Shown: in pieces, positions 35,225 to 42,372 of the stretch | Layout of the letters: each line of letters starts with the position of its first letter | Position numbering within the stretch: the stretch's first letter is position 1 | DNA from: Nocardia cyriacigeorgica | Lineage (GTDB): Bacteria; Actinomycetota; Actinomycetes; Mycobacteriales; Mycobacteriaceae | Direction: 5' to 3' | Length of the DNA: 63,629 nucleotides | Assembly: GCF_010868145.1 (NCBI RefSeq) | Contig: NZ_JAAGUY010000030.1 | Span: 1-63,629 of the forward strand | Notes under the pieces: generated by a model | The model's database searches: none | Told to the model about the DNA's origin: nothing | The model's input: only the letters and a program-made list of their open reading frames with translations | Made by a program: the position numbers and the translations under genes

Positions 35225-35395
35225 TTGACGATCAACATGTCCAGTCGGGCAAGGACCGCGAACCGGCATCTCGCGGTGAAGAGGCTCCCGGCACGGCGAC
35301 GGGCCGAGATTTAAACCGCGTCAATGATATTGGTAAAGACTTAGCAAAGCCTGAGAAGCGGACATTTCGTACGTAGTGCCACAATCGGACGGATG

Positions 35396-35411
35396 CGTGA
35401 GTCACATCACA
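35396..35411. promoter_or_regulatory. Crp-like site (copy 1)
   Basis: CGTGA-GTCACA-TCACA matches the mycobacterial Crp/CAP consensus TGTGA-N6-TCACA at 9 of 10 positions. It lies about 70 bp upstream of the conserved promoter element. A second imperfect inverted repeat (TGACACGT/ACGTGACA) follows at about 35412-35436. Confidence 0.6.
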
Positions 35412-35479
35412 TGACACGTCCACTTATTACGTGACATACACGTCGCTCAGGCAGCCATGAGCGAGGCCGGCGGCCCACG

Positions 35480-35527
35480 TCACCACTCGCGCGCCGGACA
35501 CGATAAGAGCAGCCGGATGGCGGTCAT
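35480..35527 (-). CDS. Possible 15-residue peptide coupled to the 64-residue ORF
   Basis: ATG 35527 overlaps the stop of the upstream small ORF (ATGA) and encodes MTAIRLLLSCPAREW. It contains a single Cys and ends before the Crp-like site of copy 1. The overlap would allow re-initiation. Short frames of this size are common by chance, so this is a weak call. Confidence 0.2.
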   Translation of the reverse strand: MTAIRLLLSCPAREW

Positions 35528-35718
35528 CTCGTGATGTTCAGCAGCATCCGAACGGCGAGCACGCGCCGGACACCCGCCGCACGGGCGGCCATCCGAAGAT
35601 TCTGCGCTGCGATGGAATTCGCCTGGTCAGGAACATCGCGACAGGCGGGGCGAGGCGGCCGGAGCGGGCGGCCGGGGCGTGGCGACGTCCGTGATGCGGG
35701 ATCGGTGTCGGTCGACAT
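35524..35718 (-). CDS. Small ORF downstream of regulatory module copy 2
   Basis: A 64-codon frame from ATG 35718, preceded by AAGGAGA at the same spacing as for the SulP gene. It begins MSTDTDPASRTSPRPG, faintly like the SulP N-terminus (MATKIDPNPPLSPPGDPAPG), then becomes basic with a C-terminal VRRVLAVRMLLNITR. It has no recognised domain. It may be a genuine small basic protein, a leader ORF, or the decayed 5' end of a duplicated transporter gene. The strong initiation region and duplicated promoter support expression; conservation is unknown. Confidence 0.4.
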   Translation of the reverse strand: MSTDTDPASRTSPRPGRPLRPPRPACRDVPDQANSIAAQNLRMAARAAGVRRVLAVRMLLNITR

Positions 35719-35730
35719 ATTTCTCCTTCG

Positions 35731-35754
35731 CCGGCTCGGCGAATACCGATCCGG
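35731..35754 (-). promoter_or_regulatory. Hairpin 5' of the ribosome-binding site (module copy 2)
   Basis: In RNA sense CCGGATCGGT pairs with GCCGAGCCGG (eight Watson-Crick pairs, one G-U, one mismatch) around an ATTC loop, ending 2 nt before AAGGAGA, as in copy 1. Confidence 0.5.
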
Positions 35755-35923
35755 TTCATCGGTGGAACATGCACTGGCATCGAGATCGAGCGCGGGCGGG
35801 GCGGTAGCGCGGACTCATCGTGCTGACTATGACGGCCGGGCAACGCGGAACAGATCGATAGTAAAGACTTACCAAAGCCCCCGAAAAGGCTTTGGGGCCC
35901 GAATATGACAACCGCTATCAAAC

Positions 35924-35939
35924 TGTGACACAGACCACA
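35924..35939. promoter_or_regulatory. Crp-like site (copy 2)
   Basis: TGTGA-CACAGA-CCACA matches TGTGA-N6-TCACA at 9 of 10 positions, and the mismatch lies in the opposite half-site to that of copy 1. Its spacing to the downstream conserved element is the same as in copy 1. Confidence 0.6.
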
Positions 35940-35990
35940 CCCAGAGGTCGCCAGCCGTGGGAAGCGTTGGCGCACAGCGCCACAACGACA

Positions 35991-36021
35991 AAGCCCCCGA
36001 TCGGAATCCGACCGGGGGCTT
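35991..36021. terminator. Terminator after tRNA-Val(CAC)
   Basis: A 15-bp stem with one mismatch (AAGCCCCCGATCGGA with TCCGACCGGGGGCTT) directly downstream of the minus-strand tRNA gene. Confidence 0.8.
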
Positions 36022-36027
36022 GCTCGG

Positions 36028-36099
36028 TGGTCCCAGCTGGTTTCGAACCAGCGACCTTCCGCGTGTGAGGCGGACGCTCTCCCGCTGAGCTATGGGACC
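36028..36099 (-). tRNA. tRNA-Val (anticodon CAC)
   Basis: On the minus strand GGTCCCA starts a complete cloverleaf: D arm GCTC-AGCGGGA-GAGC, anticodon stem TCCGC/GCGGA around CTCACAC (anticodon CAC), T arm GCTGG-TTCGAAA-CCAGC and acceptor TGGGACC plus A. CCA is not encoded. A -10-like TAGGAT (36167-36162) lies upstream. Confidence 0.96.
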
Positions 36100-36567
36100 A
36101 TTCTTCGGCCGCTACACGGCCCTTCGGACCGCGCCGCGGGCGCCGTCCGAACGAGTAGGAATCCTAGCACGGCGCCCCCGGCGACCACCAAATCGCCCCT
36201 CCCCCAGCACGCCCGGATGATCGTTCCCGACTGCCACGTCTCGACACCCCGCTGCAGCGAAGCGTTCCCGAGGACATTCCTCCGCAGGCCGACCCGGCAA
36301 CGAAGATGATCCGACACCGGCCATGCGATGCCGCCCCGCGCCACCACCACATAGACCGCATGCGCCGCCACCGGCAGTGTCGATCCGAACCGAGCGAAGG
36401 TCGCACGATCGGCCGGCGAACAACACGAGTACGGACCGCACCCGAACTACCCCCGTGTAATTCGTTTTCCACCCCATCTACCAGCGGATTTGTAGGTTGC
36501 GCCGAATGTCGGCTAATGTTCTGTCTCGCACCACGGAGGCGAACAACCCGCCACCGGGATGCAAAAT
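36100..36567. other. Intergenic region between divergent tRNA genes
   Basis: No protein gene is supported in these 468 bp. Features seen are an inverted repeat GGGCGCCGT/ACGGCGCCC (36139-36178) around the likely tRNA-Val(CAC) promoter, including the near-palindrome TAGGAATCCTA, and the tRNA-cluster promoter at 36490-36519. Nothing else stands out. Confidence 0.6.
36490..36519 (+). promoter_or_regulatory. Promoter of the tRNA Gly-Cys-Val cluster
   Basis: -35 TTGTAG (36490-36495), 18-bp spacer, -10 TAATGT (36514-36519), about 48 bp before tRNA-Gly. Confidence 0.6.
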
Positions 36568-36640
36568 GCGGATGTAGCGCAGCTGGTAGCGCATCACCTT
36601 GCCAAGGTGAGGGTCGCGGGTTCGAATCCCGTCATCCGCT
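36568..36640 (+). tRNA. tRNA-Gly (anticodon GCC)
   Basis: Complete 73-nt cloverleaf: acceptor GCGGATG/CATCCGC, D arm GCGC-AGCTGGTA-GCGC, anticodon stem TCACC/GGTGA with loop TTGCCAA (GCC) and T arm GCGGG-TTCGAAT-CCCGT. CCA is not encoded. Confidence 0.97.
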
Positions 36641-36686
36641 CGAGAGGTAGGGCCAGGCAATAATTATTCGCCGTCCCCCTTTGCGC

Positions 36687-36757
36687 GGTGGAGTGGCCGA
36701 GTGGTGAGGCAACGGCCTGCAAAGCCGTGCACACGGGTTCGATTCCCGTCTCCACCT
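36687..36757 (+). tRNA. tRNA-Cys (anticodon GCA)
   Basis: 71-nt cloverleaf: acceptor GGTGGAG/CTCCACC, anticodon stem ACGGC/GCCGT with loop CTGCAAA (GCA), T loop TTCGATT. CCA is not encoded. It is separated from the next tRNA by a single base. Confidence 0.96.
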
Positions 36758-36758
36758 C

Positions 36759-36833
36759 GCGCGATTAGCTCAGCGGGAGAGCGCTTCCCTGACACGGAAG
36801 AGGTCACTGGTTCAATCCCAGTATCGCGCACCA
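36759..36833 (+). tRNA. tRNA-Val (anticodon GAC)
   Basis: Cloverleaf with acceptor GCGCGAT/ATCGCGC, anticodon stem CTTCC/GGAAG with loop CTGACAC (GAC), T loop TTCAATC and an encoded 3' CCA. With the CAC isoacceptor on the other strand, this locus holds two tRNA-Val genes. Confidence 0.96.
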
Positions 36834-36848
36834 TCGCAATAGCAGGTC

Positions 36849-36880
36849 AGCCCCGGTTCACACCGGGGCTTTCGTGTTTT
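36849..36880 (+). terminator. Rho-independent terminator of the tRNA cluster
   Basis: Stem AGCCCCGGT/ACCGGGGCT with a TCAC loop, followed by the T-rich run TTCGTGTTTT. Confidence 0.88.
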
Positions 36881-36971
36881 CCGGACTGGGCTGCTGTGCC
36901 CGAGATCCTACGAAGTGATGATCGGAAACCAATCCTCGAGGCCGATGCGCCGACAACCGCACCGCTACAGG

Positions 36972-37163
36972 ATGAGAGTCATGCAGAAGCGAATGACTGG
37001 TATCGTCGGCGCCTTGCTCGTCCTCGCGGGGGTGATGCTGTGGTTGTTCGCCAGGGACACCGAATTCCTCTGGTTCCGCGGCGGGCCCCTCGGCATCGTG
37101 CTGATCGTGCTCGGACTGGTCGATCTGGCAACCATGTTCGCTAAGGACAAGGAACGACGCTGA
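36972..37163 (+). CDS. Small two-helix membrane protein
   Basis: About 63 residues from ATG 36972 (ATG 36981 is the alternative). Two hydrophobic helices (VGALLVLAGVMLWLF and GPLGIVLIVLGLVDLATMF) are separated by a short loop, RDTEFLWFRGG, and followed by a basic end KDKERR. No family is recognised. It lies between the tRNA cluster and the sigma4/TnsA-like gene on the same strand, 88 bp before the latter. Confidence 0.65.
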   Translation: MRVMQKRMTGIVGALLVLAGVMLWLFARDTEFLWFRGGPLGIVLIVLGLVDLATMFAKDKERR

Positions 37164-37251
37164 TCGGACGAACCGACTCGTCGGCCCCCACCGTTAGGCT
37201 GACGCCGACAGTGGCACACCGACCGGATTAACCGGTCCCCAGCAGGGAGTC

Positions 37252-38502
37252 ATGCGGGTGGCGACAGATCGGGCTCGGCAACACCAGGACGGCGCGCAGC
37301 AGGCCGATGGCGTGGACACCGCCGACGAGATGGTCGACGATCTCGCCGAACACCTGAGCTTCGAACTCGACGACATCGACGAACGCCTGACCCGGCTGAT
37401 CGATGACTACGCCGTCGACCGACCGCGCGGCGCGCAGATCCTGCGGCTGCGCCTCGGCATCGGCAACGGCCGACCTGAAACGCTCACCAGGATCGGGGCG
37501 CGATTCGACTTCTCCCGCGACCGGATCCGGCAGCTGCATACCCGCGCGGTCGGCGAACTGATCCGTCAAGCCCAGCTCACCGGGAACCTGCCCGCGGCCG
37601 AGTTCGCCGGACGATACCCGACATCAGCCAAAGACCAGCAGCTGGTGCGGGCGCTGCTGACCGAAACCTATGTCACCGCCACCGATCTCGTCGCCAACGA
37701 GCTTTCCTACCTGAAGCTGCGCTTGGCCGGGCATGCTGCCGCCGACGCCAAACGTGTCGCGGGATTCGTCACCCAGCGTCTGGCGGCGTGGCGCAAGAAA
37801 ACCAACCACCGCCTGGCTCGACTGCACGAGGACACACCATTCCCCGTCGGTCACGACCGCACCTGGCTCGACCGGATCGAGTGGCCGCAGGCTGCGGGCT
37901 CGCCCACTGCGCTCCCCACCGATTCGGCGCGCACCCTCGACGGGGACGACGATGGACGCGGCCACTTCTACCTGGACAAGGTCGGTCGCGATGTCGGCTT
38001 CGATTCCGGGCTCGAAGCCAGGCTGTTCGGTGTGCTCAATGCCGACGAACGGATCAGCACTTTCCAGGAACACCCCGACGCCGTGCTCTACCAGCTGGAT
38101 GGGGAGGAAGGCATCCACTTCCCCACTACCGCTGCCCAGTTCACCGACGGTCGCGTTGTCCTGATCGACGTGCAGCCGCTCGGCCAGATCGCCTTCCGAG
38201 GTCATCGCGCCCGGGCGGCCGCCGCACGCGCGTATGCCCATGACAACGGGTGGGGCCTGTTGATCTGGACCGGATCCGGGATCGGTCTCACCGACCTGCG
38301 TGATCTTCCCGTCGATCCCGCCGTGGACGCCCGTCTCGACGAGCTGGTCGAACAGGGCGTGGCGTCCTGGCCTGCGATCCGGCAGCTGCGTGCGGAGATC
38401 GGTCTCGATCCGTTGACCCTGACGGCCCTGGTGGTCCGCCACGACTGGTCCGTGGACCGTGACTCGTTCCGGCTCAGCGCATCACCAATGCCGCGGTCAT
38501 GA
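37252..38502 (+). CDS. Sigma region 4-like HTH fused to a degenerate TnsA/PD-(D/E)XK-like domain
   Basis: A 416-residue protein. Residues of about 45-112 resemble sigma-70 region 4: LRLGIGNGRPETLTRIGARF, then SRDRIRQLHTRAVGEL, a helix-turn-helix that contacts -35 DNA in sigma factors. A basic helical middle follows. Residues 250-345 read like a TnsA-type endonuclease fold (DSGLEARLF, a beta region, FPTTAAQFTDGRVVLIDVQP). In TnsA this would be E...PDF...ExK; here Glu255 is kept, but the Asp and Lys positions appear to be Thr292 and Gln308, so cleavage is doubtful. Regions 2 and 3 of sigma are absent. A DNA-binding regulator or defence factor is inference. It converges on the CoiA-like gene with a 29-bp overlap. 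Confidence 0.72.
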   Translation: MRVATDRARQHQDGAQQADGVDTADEMVDDLAEHLSFELDDIDERLTRLIDDYAVDRPRGAQILRLRLGIGNGRPETLTRIGARFDFSRDRIRQLHTRAVGELIRQAQLTGNLPAAEFAGRYPTSAKDQQLVRALLTETYVTATDLVANELSYLKLRLAGHAAADAKRVAGFVTQRLAAWRKKTNHRLARLHEDTPFPVGHDRTWLDRIEWPQAAGSPTALPTDSARTLDGDDDGRGHFYLDKVGRDVGFDSGLEARLFGVLNADERISTFQEHPDAVLYQLDGEEGIHFPTTAAQFTDGRVVLIDVQPLGQIAFRGHRARAAAARAYAHDNGWGLLIWTGSGIGLTDLRDLPVDPAVDARLDELVEQGVASWPAIRQLRAEIGLDPLTLTALVVRHDWSVDRDSFRLSASPMPRS

Positions 38503-39442
38503 ACGTCACCAGCAGCATCATCGCGAAAATGGTGATCAGCTGCCAATGGTTGATGGTTTGATGCAGCCTGCCGATCGCAGCCCGTAGTGCCCGATCGGTC
38601 CGCTGCTGGTCGATGAGCTTGCGGTTGACCTCCGCGACGGCGTCCGCGTGCTCCTGGGCGTTGTGCTCGGTGCGCTCCATCCGATGGGTGAGCTTGGAGA
38701 TCTGTTTGGTTTTGTCCCGCACCGATTTCCGTGACATCGCCAGCGCCGTGCGCTGGTTCACCAGCTCCTGGCGCTGCCGGGCGATCATCATCGCCTGCGT
38801 CTTGGTGTGCTGCTCCCAATCGGTCACCGATGCCCATCCCTTCCTCAATTCGTCGCGGTAGCCCCATGCGACTTCGCCATCGACCCACTGACGCAGGAAC
38901 TCGCGCAACTCGTAGGGCTCCTGGCGCGGCGTCACCAGGGGGCCGGAGCCCATCTCCAACAGACCCGACACGGTGCGGTAGTCGCAGGCATTGGGTTCGA
39001 GGTCCTCGATACCGAGGGCCGGCAGCTGCGCCACCCAGAAACCGGGCGCGCACAACCACAGCACACCGGTGAAACCGATGGCGCGCAACCGATCCGTGTG
39101 TGCCTGGGCCAGCTCCTGAGTGAGCGGGCCGGTGCGCACCTCGATGGCGTATCGGCTGTCACCTTTACGCCAGTAGACGTCGACGGTCATCGAGCCGATA
39201 CGGCAGTCGACCACGGCCTCATCCGCGCCGAATGCGAGCATCCGCGCGGCCAGCCAGAACTTCAGTCGCTGAACGTCCCACTGCGCGGCTACACACCGTG
39301 CGCACCCACAACCGTAACCAGCCGGCGACTCGCGCGCCTGGCGCGTTTTCCCAGGTCCGTCCGATATACCCAGGTCGGCAAGGATTGCCCGGCGCCCGCA
39401 CGCACTGTCTGTCCGCTGCTTCGTCTGCACGCGTCCACCCAC
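38474..39442 (-). CDS. CoiA-like nuclease-fold protein with coiled coil and C-terminal membrane anchor
   Basis: A 322-residue protein. An N-terminal Cys cluster (GYGCGCARC, 42-50) may bind metal. Residues 72-135 resemble the nuclease core of competence protein CoiA: VDCRIGSMTVDVYW with Asp88, AIEVRTGPLTQEL with Glu101, then THTDRL-type spacing to VLWLCAPGF. The usual Gln/Lys after the Glu is Arg103, so activity is uncertain. Residues of about 205-295 are charged and coiled-coil-like, and 300-320 are a membrane helix (ITIFAMMLLVTFMTAALVM). This predicts a cytoplasmic nuclease-like head tethered to the membrane. It ends tail-to-tail with the sigma4/TnsA-like gene. The family call is by pattern only. 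Confidence 0.65.
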   Translation of the reverse strand: MGGRVQTKQRTDSACGRRAILADLGISDGPGKTRQARESPAGYGCGCARCVAAQWDVQRLKFWLAARMLAFGADEAVVDCRIGSMTVDVYWRKGDSRYAIEVRTGPLTQELAQAHTDRLRAIGFTGVLWLCAPGFWVAQLPALGIEDLEPNACDYRTVSGLLEMGSGPLVTPRQEPYELREFLRQWVDGEVAWGYRDELRKGWASVTDWEQHTKTQAMMIARQRQELVNQRTALAMSRKSVRDKTKQISKLTHRMERTEHNAQEHADAVAEVNRKLIDQQRTDRALRAAIGRLHQTINHWQLITIFAMMLLVTFMTAALVMR

Positions 39443-39535
39443 CTAACCCATCCCATAGCGACCTGCCCGGCACAGACCGGCACTTTCCAGGGTGCGGCAA
39501 CCGGCCGATCCCCGCCACCCTTTCACCGTCAGGCG

Positions 39536-40540
39536 TTATCCAGATGCGACTCGCCCGCGACTCGCCTGCCGCCGCGGTGAGATGTCGACCGCGACCGCGC
39601 CGGATTCTGCGGCCGGGTCACGTTTCACGATCGAGCGAATAAGCTCCCGCAACCATAGATGTCCGCCGTCGGCTGTGTTGCGTGGATGCCATGCCATGCC
39701 GAGCGAAATATCCGGCAGCGGCAGGGGAATATCGAAGGCGCACAGGCCCAATGGCGGCAGCAGGGTCGCGCTGAGGCGGGCCGGGGCCGGGCAGACCAGC
39801 GTGCCCGCGCGGACCGCGAGCAGAGCCGTGATGAGGTCGGGAACGGTGGCGACGACGCGGCGGGTGCGCCCGTGCAGGGCCAGCCGGTCGTCGATCGGCC
39901 CGCGGGCTCGACCGACCCGGGAAATGCTCAGGTGTGCCGCGCCGGCATAGGCCGCGACAGTGACCCGGTCGGTGATCAGCGGGTGTTCCGGCGCCGCCAC
40001 CCCGACCCATCGATCGACCAGAACGTGTTGCACGACGGTCTCCGGGTCGGTCTGGTCGATGACGCCCACCTCGATATCGGCGCGCCCCTCTCGCAGGGCG
40101 CCTGCGCCGTCCAAGGTGTCGGGCAGGAAATGAACGGTGACACCGGGTGCCTCGGCACGGACGGCGGCGAGCAGCGGTCCCGACAGTTCGACGAGCACAC
40201 CATCGCCTGCCCGAATGGTGAATCCCCGCTTGAGTGTCGCGGGATCGAGGGCTGCGCGCGGGGTGAGCAGTGTGCGGCCCTGTTCGACCAGCCGGCTCAC
40301 GTCGTAGCGCAGCTCCAGCGCCCGCGGCGTGGGTACCAGGTTGCGTCCGGCCCGGACCAGCAGCGGGTCTCCGAGCACCCGGCGTAGGCGCGCCAGCGTC
40401 CGGCTCATCGCGGGCGCGGAGGTGTGCAGCCGTTCGGCGGCCAGCGTCACGCTGTTGGTCTCCAGCAACGCGTCCAGCGCCACCAGCAGATTCATATCCA
40501 ACGACTCCACCGGCGGATTATCACCAGTGCAAGCAGCCAT
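39536..40540 (-). CDS. LysR-family transcriptional regulator
   Basis: Helix-turn-helix regulator of about 334 residues. The N-terminal winged HTH is clear (DMNLLVALDALLETNSVTLA, then RLHTSAPAMSRTLARLRRVLGDPLLVR), followed by a periplasmic-binding-like effector domain from about residue 110. The first codons before SLDMNLLVALD may be untranslated, so the start is uncertain by about 15 residues. The flavin monooxygenase gene lies 98 bp upstream on the same strand, so the usual divergent LysR-target layout is not seen. The effector is unknown. Confidence 0.92.
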   Translation of the reverse strand: MAACTGDNPPVESLDMNLLVALDALLETNSVTLAAERLHTSAPAMSRTLARLRRVLGDPLLVRAGRNLVPTPRALELRYDVSRLVEQGRTLLTPRAALDPATLKRGFTIRAGDGVLVELSGPLLAAVRAEAPGVTVHFLPDTLDGAGALREGRADIEVGVIDQTDPETVVQHVLVDRWVGVAAPEHPLITDRVTVAAYAGAAHLSISRVGRARGPIDDRLALHGRTRRVVATVPDLITALLAVRAGTLVCPAPARLSATLLPPLGLCAFDIPLPLPDISLGMAWHPRNTADGGHLWLRELIRSIVKRDPAAESGAVAVDISPRRQASRGRVASG

Positions 40541-40638
40541 CAGCAAACTTGCCGCTCACGGCAACCCGGCGCCCAGGACGCGGGAGATCGGTATCCGTGT
40601 GACCGCTTCGGCTACACACAAACGGCGGGCATGCCGAG

Positions 40639-42168
40639 TCAGGCGTCTCCCGCGTAGGCCTCGGCCACCGGCGCGCTCGCTTGGGTATGCGCCGACGCGG
40701 TGGAACGGCGGTTGCCGAGCACCTGATAGGCGGCAGGGCGGATCGGGCGCACCCACTGCGCGGCGCGAGCACCTCGCGGCAGCTTCACTCCCATATCGGC
40801 CATCATGTCGTCGAGATTCTGAATGGCGAACGGTTCGATGGCGGTGCCGTGCGCATGCTTGCCGCCGGTGCGCTCGTGCAGCCAGGCCAGACGACGATCG
40901 GTGTGTTCGGCCATGGCCTCGTCGCCGGGCAGCGTCAGGTCACCCGCCAAGAGCGCGGCGGTCCAGTGCGCGCCGACCTCGGCGCCGAGCGCGCTGATCA
41001 GCGACGAGTTGTACCCGGCGAAGGTCAGATGGGGCACACCGAGCGGCAGAATATGACGGTACAGGCGGAAGTTACCGTTGTCGTCGGTCAGCTGCCGCTG
41101 GATGTAGGGGGTCAGGAACGGCACCCGCTGCTGGAAACCGGTGGCGCAGACGACGATATCGGCAGGTTTCCGTTCGCCGTCGGACAGGATCGCCGTCGGA
41201 CCGGACTGCCCGATATGCAGTTCGGCGATCGTCGACTCGCGTCGAACACTGATCCGGCCCTCGGCGACCTGCTCGTAGAAGCCCTCGGTGGCCACACTGA
41301 CCGACTGGTCGGCGATGTGCTCGATGCGGCTCTGAGGCATCAGCCCGAGCTCGTCGAGCCGCAGGCGTTTTGCCGCCAGTGCCTGGACCAGATCCAGGTT
41401 GCTCTCCCGGAACGAGCGGCCGGGACCGTGCAGGAACCGTTCGAAGCGGCCGGGTTCCTGATGACGGAAGTGGGCCTCGCCGGCCCTGGTCAGCATGAGC
41501 TGCTCGGCGTCGATGCCTTTCGCAAGCTTGCGAGGCACCTTCCAGGTCAATCGGCGCGCCACCACCGTGGTCGAGGCCGCGACGTGGCTGACGGCCTCGG
41601 CCAGATCACAGGCCGACCGTCCGTAGCCGACGATGACGACGTTCTGATCGCGCACGGCCTCCACGTCGACGAACTGCGACGCGTGCCCGAGCGCGCCGCC
41701 ACCCGCCTGATAGGCGTCCTCACCGCGGAAGTACGGCATCGCGGGCTCACTGGCCACGCCGTTGGCGATCACCAGGTGATCACAGGAGGTGCGGTGGATG
41801 CCGTCGCCGTCGCGAATCTCGAGCAGCCAACCACCGTCCACCGGATCGGCGGCCACGACCTCGGTACGCAGCCGCAGCGCGCTCTCGAAGCCGAACCGGT
41901 GCACGTATCCGGCCAGGTACTCCTGCATCTGCTGCCCGTCGAGCACGCGCGGCCATTCCGCAGGCATCGGATGGTCGGAGAAGTGGTAGGTGTTTTTGCT
42001 CGTCTGCGCACGCAGGCCCGGATAATGCCTCGTGGTGCTCCACACCCCGCCGACGTCCGGGGTGCGGTCGAACACCTCGACCGAAAAGCCCGCCCGACTC
42101 AGCACTTTCGCGCAGGCCAAACCTGCGATACCCGCACCGACGATACCGATACGGTTCCCGCTCCTCAT
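40639..42168 (-). CDS. Flavin-containing monooxygenase-like NAD(P)/FAD protein
   Basis: A 509-residue FAD- and NADPH-binding oxygenase-type protein. The FAD motif IGIVGAGIAGLACAKVL (7-23), the WSTTRHYPGL region, the second dinucleotide motif VVIVGYGRSACDLAEA and the late VVCATGFQQRVPF are all typical of the FMO superfamily. The FMO fingerprint appears as GALGHASQF. It lacks the FAGKIIHTTAWD form of the Baeyer-Villiger fingerprint present in the enzyme at 7577-9067. The substrate is unknown. A LysR gene follows downstream. Confidence 0.92.
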   Translation of the reverse strand: MRSGNRIGIVGAGIAGLACAKVLSRAGFSVEVFDRTPDVGGVWSTTRHYPGLRAQTSKNTYHFSDHPMPAEWPRVLDGQQMQEYLAGYVHRFGFESALRLRTEVVAADPVDGGWLLEIRDGDGIHRTSCDHLVIANGVASEPAMPYFRGEDAYQAGGGALGHASQFVDVEAVRDQNVVIVGYGRSACDLAEAVSHVAASTTVVARRLTWKVPRKLAKGIDAEQLMLTRAGEAHFRHQEPGRFERFLHGPGRSFRESNLDLVQALAAKRLRLDELGLMPQSRIEHIADQSVSVATEGFYEQVAEGRISVRRESTIAELHIGQSGPTAILSDGERKPADIVVCATGFQQRVPFLTPYIQRQLTDDNGNFRLYRHILPLGVPHLTFAGYNSSLISALGAEVGAHWTAALLAGDLTLPGDEAMAEHTDRRLAWLHERTGGKHAHGTAIEPFAIQNLDDMMADMGVKLPRGARAAQWVRPIRPAAYQVLGNRRSTASAHTQASAPVAEAYAGDA

Positions 42169-42372
42169 GCGCAGGAGACTACGTCGCCGCGGCCCGCGAG
42201 CAAAGCGGAGCCCCGGTCACGACGTCCGCCGGGCTCGCTGACAAGCCTGCTCGGGCGGACTCGAGGACTCGGTACACGGTGGTCGGAGCCATAGCGATAC
42301 ACCGAGCGCCGATCCCCTGACGTGCCCGGCGAACTCCCGGCATTCGATGCGGTCCGTGCGCATACTGGACAC

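Larger units (their letters stand above)
35188..35411 (-). repeat. Regulatory module copy 1 upstream of the SulP-carbonic anhydrase gene
   Basis: In transcription order this holds a Crp-like site (centre 35403.5), the element GGCTTTGCTAAGTCTTTA (35351-35334), an untranslated region, a hairpin, AAGGAGA and the ATG at 35187. Copy 2 (35719-35939) has the same parts in the same order. The distance from Crp centre to element is 69.5 bp in both, and from element to ATG 147 versus 144 bp. Sequence between the landmarks has largely diverged, so this is an old duplication. This stretch holds no convincing gene. Confidence 0.7.
35719..35939 (-). repeat. Regulatory module copy 2 (duplicate of the SulP upstream region)
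   Basis: This is the partner of 35188-35411. It contains TGTGA-N6-CCACA (centre 35931.5), the element GGCTTTGGTAAGTCTTTA (35879-35862) followed by a -10-like TACTAT (35863-35858), a diverged leader, a hairpin and AAGGAGA before ATG 35718. From here to the terminator at 35991 I see no gene. Confidence 0.7.

Noticed and set aside
36759..36833. Attachment-site duplication of the tRNA-Val(GAC) 3' end marking an integrated element
   Set aside because: No second copy of the 3' end of this tRNA was seen by eye in the following sequence, and no integrase gene is present.
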